Source: Cercophora sp. LCS_1 (Eukaryota > Ascomycota > Sordariomycetes > Sordariales > Lasiosphaeriaceae). Taken from it: 64,000 bases of DNA. Positions 58,401 through 64,000 of this stretch are shown piece by piece (positions within the stretch are counted from its first letter, which is position 1; each line of letters begins with the position of its first letter). The translations under genes were made by a program, and so were the position numbers. Location: NCBI GenBank assembly GCA_036250225.1, contig JAPZLL010000058.1:62001-126000 (forward strand), given 5' to 3'. Below the pieces are notes generated by a model. It searched no databases. It saw only the letters and a list, made by a program, of their open reading frames with translations, and was not told the DNA's origin.

Positions 58401-60853
58401 ATGCCTTCATTTGTGCCTGGAATCTCAGGTTCCAGCTGCTGTGAGCCAGTTACTGCCAAGGCAGAAAGGTTGCAGTCGTTTTCATTTGCGCTCTCAACTG
58501 CCTCTTGTTGGTCTGCGATCGCCCTGTAATGTCACCAAATTGCTCTTGATGACACTGGACCAACGAACATTCTGTTTTCAGTCCCGAAGGCGATTCGGCT
58601 GTCCCTCACCACCCGCCGCTGCTACCCTCTTGGGGCGGCAGCTCACAAAAGGTGGCGTTGCAACAACCCACGTGAGCCACACTCCACGTTCTCAAGAACG
58701 TGAAGATTCACCGTCGGCTTCACCCTGGCACGCTGACTGGGCGGCTCGGGCGCATCAGTTGGGCAACGCCACACCTGAACTTCTCCCTGGCTTCTCCCCT
58801 GGAAACTGCTGTGGAAGGAGCCGCCACGTCTGCGGGAGGTCTGATGCAGACTTTATCCATATTGCTCAAGGCAAGTCGCCGGCGCACGCTGCGATCCTGC
58901 TGCAAAGACGCCGTCTCGGGATGCTATGGGCGCAAACAGTCACCTTGAGCTGCGCTTTACCGACCGGACTCTCACCTCTTGTTCATGCAGTCGGACTAAC
59001 CTGGCTCACCCTTTTCTCACAAATGCTGATCTGCGAGAACAAGAGCGCACATCAGCCGAGATGTTGCGGCAGCCTGCCAGTTGCGAGTTTCGAAGGTTTG
59101 GGTAGGCTGCCGCGGCCAATCAATGCAAGCCCTCGGTGACAGAAGAGAACAACGGCAGTCGGTCGACGACAGTGCGATGACGACCCCTGAAGCCACGGAC
59201 GCATCCATCCCACGGCGGCTTCCCAACAGTGCGGATGAAGCTAGCGACAATCAACAAACTGAGACTTGCCGCTTTCGACCTGCTTGACACTATTTGCTAC
59301 GAGGCGGCAATAGATTGCTGACCGAGGACAAACCATCAAAATGACGGCCTACCGCCTGTTGTGTGTGTGTTGATTTTCCCGCCATTGCAAAACAGTGGCA
59401 TGCAACGCGGCATAGGAAACACAACCTCAGATGTTGTCTGCTTGAACAGGAGACATGTTTCGCCTTCTCCAGCCGCTGTTGCCCGACAGCAGCTGCCAGG
59501 AAAAAAAAGAAAATTCATCTGCAAGTCACGGGCCTGTTGAGATTTGCCCGATGCAAAGGCGCTAACCGGACCGGGGAGTCATCAGTGCGGATCCACCCTG
59601 AGTGGACGGAGGGCGCTGTGCGGTCTGCGCTCAGTCACGACGGGCAACTGTGTTCACACCCTGGTCGATTGCCCGTGCCGTTGCACGCCCTGAGAAGCGC
59701 TCGCTGGTTGGGCAAAGGGGAGTGGAGAGGGCGTGTCTGATGAGCAATGGCGTTAGCGACTGGGGTGGCAGTGACACAGAAGCGTCTGGGTGGGCGTGTG
59801 TCAGCCCAGGCCCTCGTCCAAGGAATTGCTCTTCGTCACAAATCGCTCTCGCGATGCATTAGCGCAAACCCCAAGAGCGTTGGACCCACACCCATGGCTG
59901 GCGAGCACGAAGGACCGCCTTCCCACCCTCGGCTCACACCATGCCACTTCCGGCTAGCGGTGCGGCCGCAGATTAAGAATAGGATGATGCACAGTGGGTC
60001 CCCATGGGCCTCGAGACAGGATGTGCTGGCCTGTGCAAGACAGGCGAGGGAGCGGCGATCCAGGCGGGCCGGGGTGTGCAGTACGTACCGCAGCTTTCGT
60101 TTCGTGGACCCCTCCCCCTCCCTCCCTCCTGCTGCAGGCTTGGAGGACGGACCAAGTCTGTCTGACTTGGGCATGGGGCGACCGGGGTCAATCAAGCCAC
60201 CCAAACCACGCAATTCGAGGAGACGCAAGCTGGCGCTGGTACCCCGGTACCTGCCATTGCTTTGACACACAGAACGGGGCGGGATAGCGAGCCATGGACT
60301 TGTGAGTGGGCTGCTGGTGGACTGGGCTTGGGACCGCGGACTGCGGTGGTTATCGACAAATATCAACGGCATCCAGCCCACATCACCATGCTGCTGTTCC
60401 TGCCTCACCACCACCCTCCACTGACATTCTCGACACTCATTGAACTTGATCCTTCCTCTCTCCTCAGCCGTCAAGGTCGTGGAGATCCTCCCTCATCGTC
60501 GCCACTTCCCTTGCTCGCCGACCGCATGAGCATTCTCCTTTACGCCCGTTGACACCCAACTTTCTACCCGTGGACGACTATCCCCCAGCATTGACTCGTT
60601 TACTCGACGTCACCCCGGACCAGGAGCCAGAGCCAGCGGATCTCTCAGGAAGATTCCTTCTCGCCATTTTTTTAGTATTTGGTCTAGACTCGAAATCCGT
60701 GGAGAAAAAGGACTCCGTTTCCTCTCTTTCCATACCCATTTGTTTCTTTCCTTCCATTCCCGGAACACCTTACGCCCCACCCGGAGGTCCAAGCCGAGCC
60801 AAGCCCAACTTCAACGGAGTTAGGATAGGGGATCGAGGATCGAGGACCCTATC
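52439..60853. other. Gene-free region, 8.4 kb
   Basis: No frame here has protein character, conserved motifs or splice-supported extension, though several are 200-240 codons long by chance in GC-rich DNA. The last 500 bp before the next gene are pyrimidine-rich (CCTCTCTCCTCAG-like words) as in a fungal leader. Such long leaders and promoters are common ahead of regulatory kinase genes. No tRNA, repeat array or transposon is recognised. Confidence 0.5.
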
Positions 60854-62395
60854 ATGCAGCATGTCTCAGCGTTTGGATATCCCACCCCGCCGGCCTCGCC
60901 ATCGTTCGAGCAGCAGTGTGCGATCCAACACCATATTGCTGTCCCGCAGCCATGCCAACAGCGCTACATCCCCGTCGCGCCCGAGGATAGGTTAGGAAGG
61001 TTTCTGACGCCAACTCTTCAGCTCAACGACATTCTTGGAACTGGCGCCTATGGAGTCGTCTATTCGGCCATCGACCACAAGGACAGCACCCAGTATGCAG
61101 TCAAGTGCCTCAGCAAGTTCAATGCCGATGGGACCCCCCTGGACCGTCGCCAGCTCTCCTTCCAGACTAGGGAAATACGGTTGCACTATCTCGCCTCCGC
61201 CCATCCCAACGTGGTTTCGATGCTGAAGATCATCGACAACCCCGACTGCGTATACGTTATTTTGGAGTACTGCCCCGAAGGTGATCTTTTCTACAACATT
61301 ACCGAATGCGGTCAGTACGTGGGTAAGGATGAACTCGCCAAGAGCGTGTTTCTCCAGATCCTGGATGCCGTGGAGCACTGCCACCGCCTGGGGATTTACC
61401 ACCGGGATCTGAAGCCTGAGAACATTCTCGTCTCCAACCGGGGTGAGACTGTCAAGCTCGCAGATTTCGGTTTGGCCACCTCCAGCGAGCGATCCGAGGA
61501 TTACGGATGCGGTTCAACGTTTTACATGTCTCCAGGTAGGTTGGCCTTTCTCTCACTCACTGACCCTTGATACTGACCATTGGTAGAATGTCTGGACCAC
61601 TCATCGAGGAGGCCGTTTTACTACTGCGCTCCGAATGACGTCTGGAGTCTTGGAGTCATCCTGGTAAACCTGACCTGCGGACGCAACCCATGGAAGCAGG
61701 CATCTTTCGAGGACTCCACATACCGGGCGTACACCAGGAGCCAGGGCTTTCTCAAAACCATCCTCCCCTTGTCGGATGAACTGAACGACATTTTGGGGAG
61801 GGTGTTTGCGCGGAACCCGGACCAGAGAATTACACTGCCCGAACTGCGCGCCCGGATCGTTGCCTGCTCCAGGTTTACCGACCAACCGGCAGCCTCGCTG
61901 CCTTCGCCTCCGGCATCGCCAGAGCACTCACCAGTATACGTTGACGACGAGTCGGCCATCGAAGACGACTACGACTACGAGGCCCCCTTGTCCCCTGCTT
62001 CGTCCGAAACCATGTCGGACGGAGAATCTACCTGCTCATCCGACGAAGGATCGCTTTCTTCGTCATGTTCTAGCCTCGACGACTTTGAGGATGACGATTT
62101 CATCGAAGACATTCCCGAGGTCAAGACGCCGCCACCTCAGCAAGCTCCACAGGAGCCGGCAATTTTCGAAGCTGAGGATGCCAGCATGACAGGATTTCGA
62201 CAGGAGCACATGCATTGGTATGTGCCAGCTGTTCAAGAGTCTATCCAGCCCATGCATGTGCCGGCCCCAAAGTTCCACGCCGATCCATTTGGTTGGGACA
62301 GGATGAAGTTTGCGCCTGCGCCTCAGCTCCACCACCCGGTTCCGTTCCACCACCAGGTGCCGCTGTTCACCGCCCACATGCAAGGTTGCTACTAG
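60854..62395 (+). CDS. Ser/Thr protein kinase of the Ran1/Pat1-Sks1-Vhs1 family
   Basis: Two exons, 60854-61535 and 61587-62395, with a 51-nt intron inside the activation segment (FYMSP-ECLDH), give 496 residues. Kinase domain at about 53-335: LGTGAYGVVYSA, VKCLSK, HRDLKPENIL, DFGLAT, then 'CGSTFYMSPECLDH' and DVWSLGVILVNL. The short N-terminus (MQHVSAFGYPTPPASP) and 'HPNVVSMLKIIDNPDCVYVI' fit fungal Ran1-like kinases, which govern nutrient response, mating/meiosis entry and development. The C-terminal 165 residues are acidic and Ser-rich, then Pro/His-rich and end TAHMQGCY. The start is the first ATG of the frame. Exact orthology among the family's members is not decidable here. Confidence 0.92.
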
Positions 62396-64000
62396 CCTCT
62401 TACGTCACGGACAAAACCTGCACGGTCCAACAACATACACCACAAAACGTTATAATCCTCTCTCGAGGATCTCGGAGTTCCTACGGAGCGCCAATTTGAG
62501 GGTTTCCCCTCACTTGTCCATACACTGTACTCTGCCATTTCATTTGATGAAGGATGACGGGGATGCCAGCAATTTGTCTCATTTGTTTCAGCGAGGAGTT
62601 GTCTGTTCGGGGATCTTTTTGATTGCACATATTTTTACGCATTTGGGAAAGCATTATTTTCGGCGCAGGGGGATACAAGACCAGGCGTTCGAGCAACTCT
62701 TGGGATGCCAAGAGCCGGAGACTCGGTGTCGCTTCGCTTTCAGCCGCTCTACCGACTTTAATACCCTTTCAACTGTGGGCCATCGACGTCGATGGCGGAC
62801 GACAGTTGCGGCATGCTTACTGGGTGGATACATGGGTTTGCTTCTATGTCTATTATTTGGCGGCTTGGGATGAAAAACGAGAGACGGGGTACGAGATTTA
62901 GACACTACCCGGGCCAACAGCCCACACTCGCAGGGGAAATCCCGCGATTGATACGTTTTCCTTTGGGACGCTCAAGGCTCCCGAGGGCTGGGAGGAGAGA
63001 CCGGTCAAGCGCATACATTTTTAGAGCAGCTTGAGCCTCAAATAGCAATGAAGTCGAGAACACACACACACACACACGTCTATCTGGCAATCTTGTGACA
63101 TGATCGTCGCCATTGCACTTGTGCTGAAGTTGCTCTGAACTCGTATCTGCTCACCACGGCGTTTTCGGTCAACGATCCGCACACGTGATGGCTTCGACAT
63201 GCTGCCGTGCTCGTGATCTGGCCGTCGATGGCGCCCGCGCCCAAGTCGGGCAATCCCCCTGACTTGCCTGCTGGTAGCTCCTGGGCGTTCCAAAGCCTAG
63301 GACGCGGACCGCTGCTAGCCTGTGAGAACGGGCTCCGGATTGCCATTTTCCGCTTGGAAGAAAAATGTCGCGCAGCCGGGCAACCACTCGGCATCGGTCA
63401 GGTGCCAAAGTTTCATTGCAGTAATTCGCACTTCTTTGAAGCTCCCTGAGCTCTCGTTTCGCAATCACGCCGGTGGTGTGGTTGGAGGTTGGTTATCGCG
63501 GTCCCTGGTTGGCCGGCGCCGGAACGCCACTCCGCCTTACTTTTCTGGCGTGCAGGGTGACGGTCGCCTCCGGCCAACGGCAGGCGCGGATGGCCATGCA
63601 GGCTCGACCGGGATGAGGCTTGCTTGCACTTCAGCTTCCACTGCGATTGGCAGGTTGTGGGCAACACACACACCTTTTCTCTGCGCCTTCTCATTGTCTT
63701 TGGCTGTCTCTTCTGCCTTGCTCGTTAGGGAGGGAGGGGGGGCCTGCAAACTTCTTCCCGCCTTCCTGTTCTGTTTTTCCAGCACTTTGCTTTGGGTGGC
63801 CGTCGCAATGCCCGGCAATTGGCCCGTGCTCACCCTCCCGCCGTCGCCTTCAACCCCTCCTTGTCGGGTATACGCGCGCCCAACTTGGGCCATGATGGGA
63901 GTCAAGCATTCTCGAAATCGCACTGCGCTTTCTTGGGGCTGCGAGCCAGACCAGACCAGATAAGCCTGGCACGCCCGGTCAACTTGTTCGCTACCAGACA
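62396..64000. other. Downstream region to window end
   Basis: 1.6 kb after the kinase gene, with an (AC)9 microsatellite. No gene could be supported; the final 500 bp may be upstream sequence of a gene outside the window. Confidence 0.45.
63060..63077. repeat. (AC)9 microsatellite
   Basis: Perfect dinucleotide repeat of about nine AC units on the plus strand. Confidence 0.95.

Noticed and set aside
58411..59139. 242-codon plus-strand frame in the gene-free block
   Set aside because: No motif, biased composition, no splice-linked partner exons.
59836..60474. 212-codon minus-strand frame upstream of the kinase
   Set aside because: Lies in the probable kinase leader, Arg/Ser/Gly-rich, with no protein character.

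Overview
The window is nuclear DNA of a filamentous ascomycete, most likely a sordariomycete. Genes are intron-bearing, with introns mostly 45-60 nt, GT donors and CTRAC/CTAAT branch sites shortly before the acceptor. GC is high. The families are typically fungal: CRZ1, alternative oxidase, ENA-type Na+-ATPase, HET domain, CFEM, DUF7053 and a CSC1/DUF221 channel. The alternative oxidase and PNO1 proteins read closely like Neurospora-type family members. No bacterial operons, CRISPR arrays, convincing tRNA genes or intact transposons were seen.

Layout. 0-2.3 kb: minus-strand gene for a WG/poly-Lys repeat protein, cut by the left edge. 5.6-6.4: DUF7053 protein. 7.0-9.2: CRZ1 (minus). 11.5-12.7: mitochondrial alternative oxidase (minus), with a CGG-N7-CGG induction motif just upstream. 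14.3-15.4: eIF3j. 16.2-18.5: MDM31/32 (minus), divergent from PNO1 at 18.9-20.0. 20.3-21.8: SUMO-like Rad60/Esc2-type protein (minus), divergent from a peroxisomal 2,4-dienoyl-CoA reductase at 22.5-23.6. 23.8-25.7: MFS transporter (minus). 27.0-27.6: secreted CFEM protein. 28.0-28.9: CSN8/PSMD8-like protein (minus). 29.4-32.0: membrane-attached HET protein. 32.3-33.2: short-chain dehydrogenase. 33.3-34.1: DPM1 (minus). 34.7-38.3: ENA Na+-ATPase (minus). 39.8-40.2: unresolved small candidate gene (minus). 40.5-41.4: acidic disordered protein with an AT-hook-like tail. 44.8-48.1: CSC1-like channel. 48.6-49.0: TMA7 (minus). 49.4-52.4: PRP4 kinase. 52.4-60.9: about 8.4 kb without a supportable gene. 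60.9-62.4: Ran1/Sks1-type kinase.

Most genes are conserved housekeeping or signalling genes: translation and ribosome assembly (eIF3j, PNO1, TMA7), splicing (PRP4), mitochondria (AOX, MDM31), glycosylation (DPM1), ion and stress physiology (CRZ1, ENA, CSC1-like). The accessory-looking genes are HET, CFEM, MFS, the SDR and the WG-repeat protein. All exon structures were deduced by eye from splice signals, frame and recalled family consensus, without transcripts. The most unusual observations are a predicted 2-nt microexon in PNO1 and a frequent use of AAG/GAG rather than YAG 3' splice sites (7 of about 41 modelled introns).
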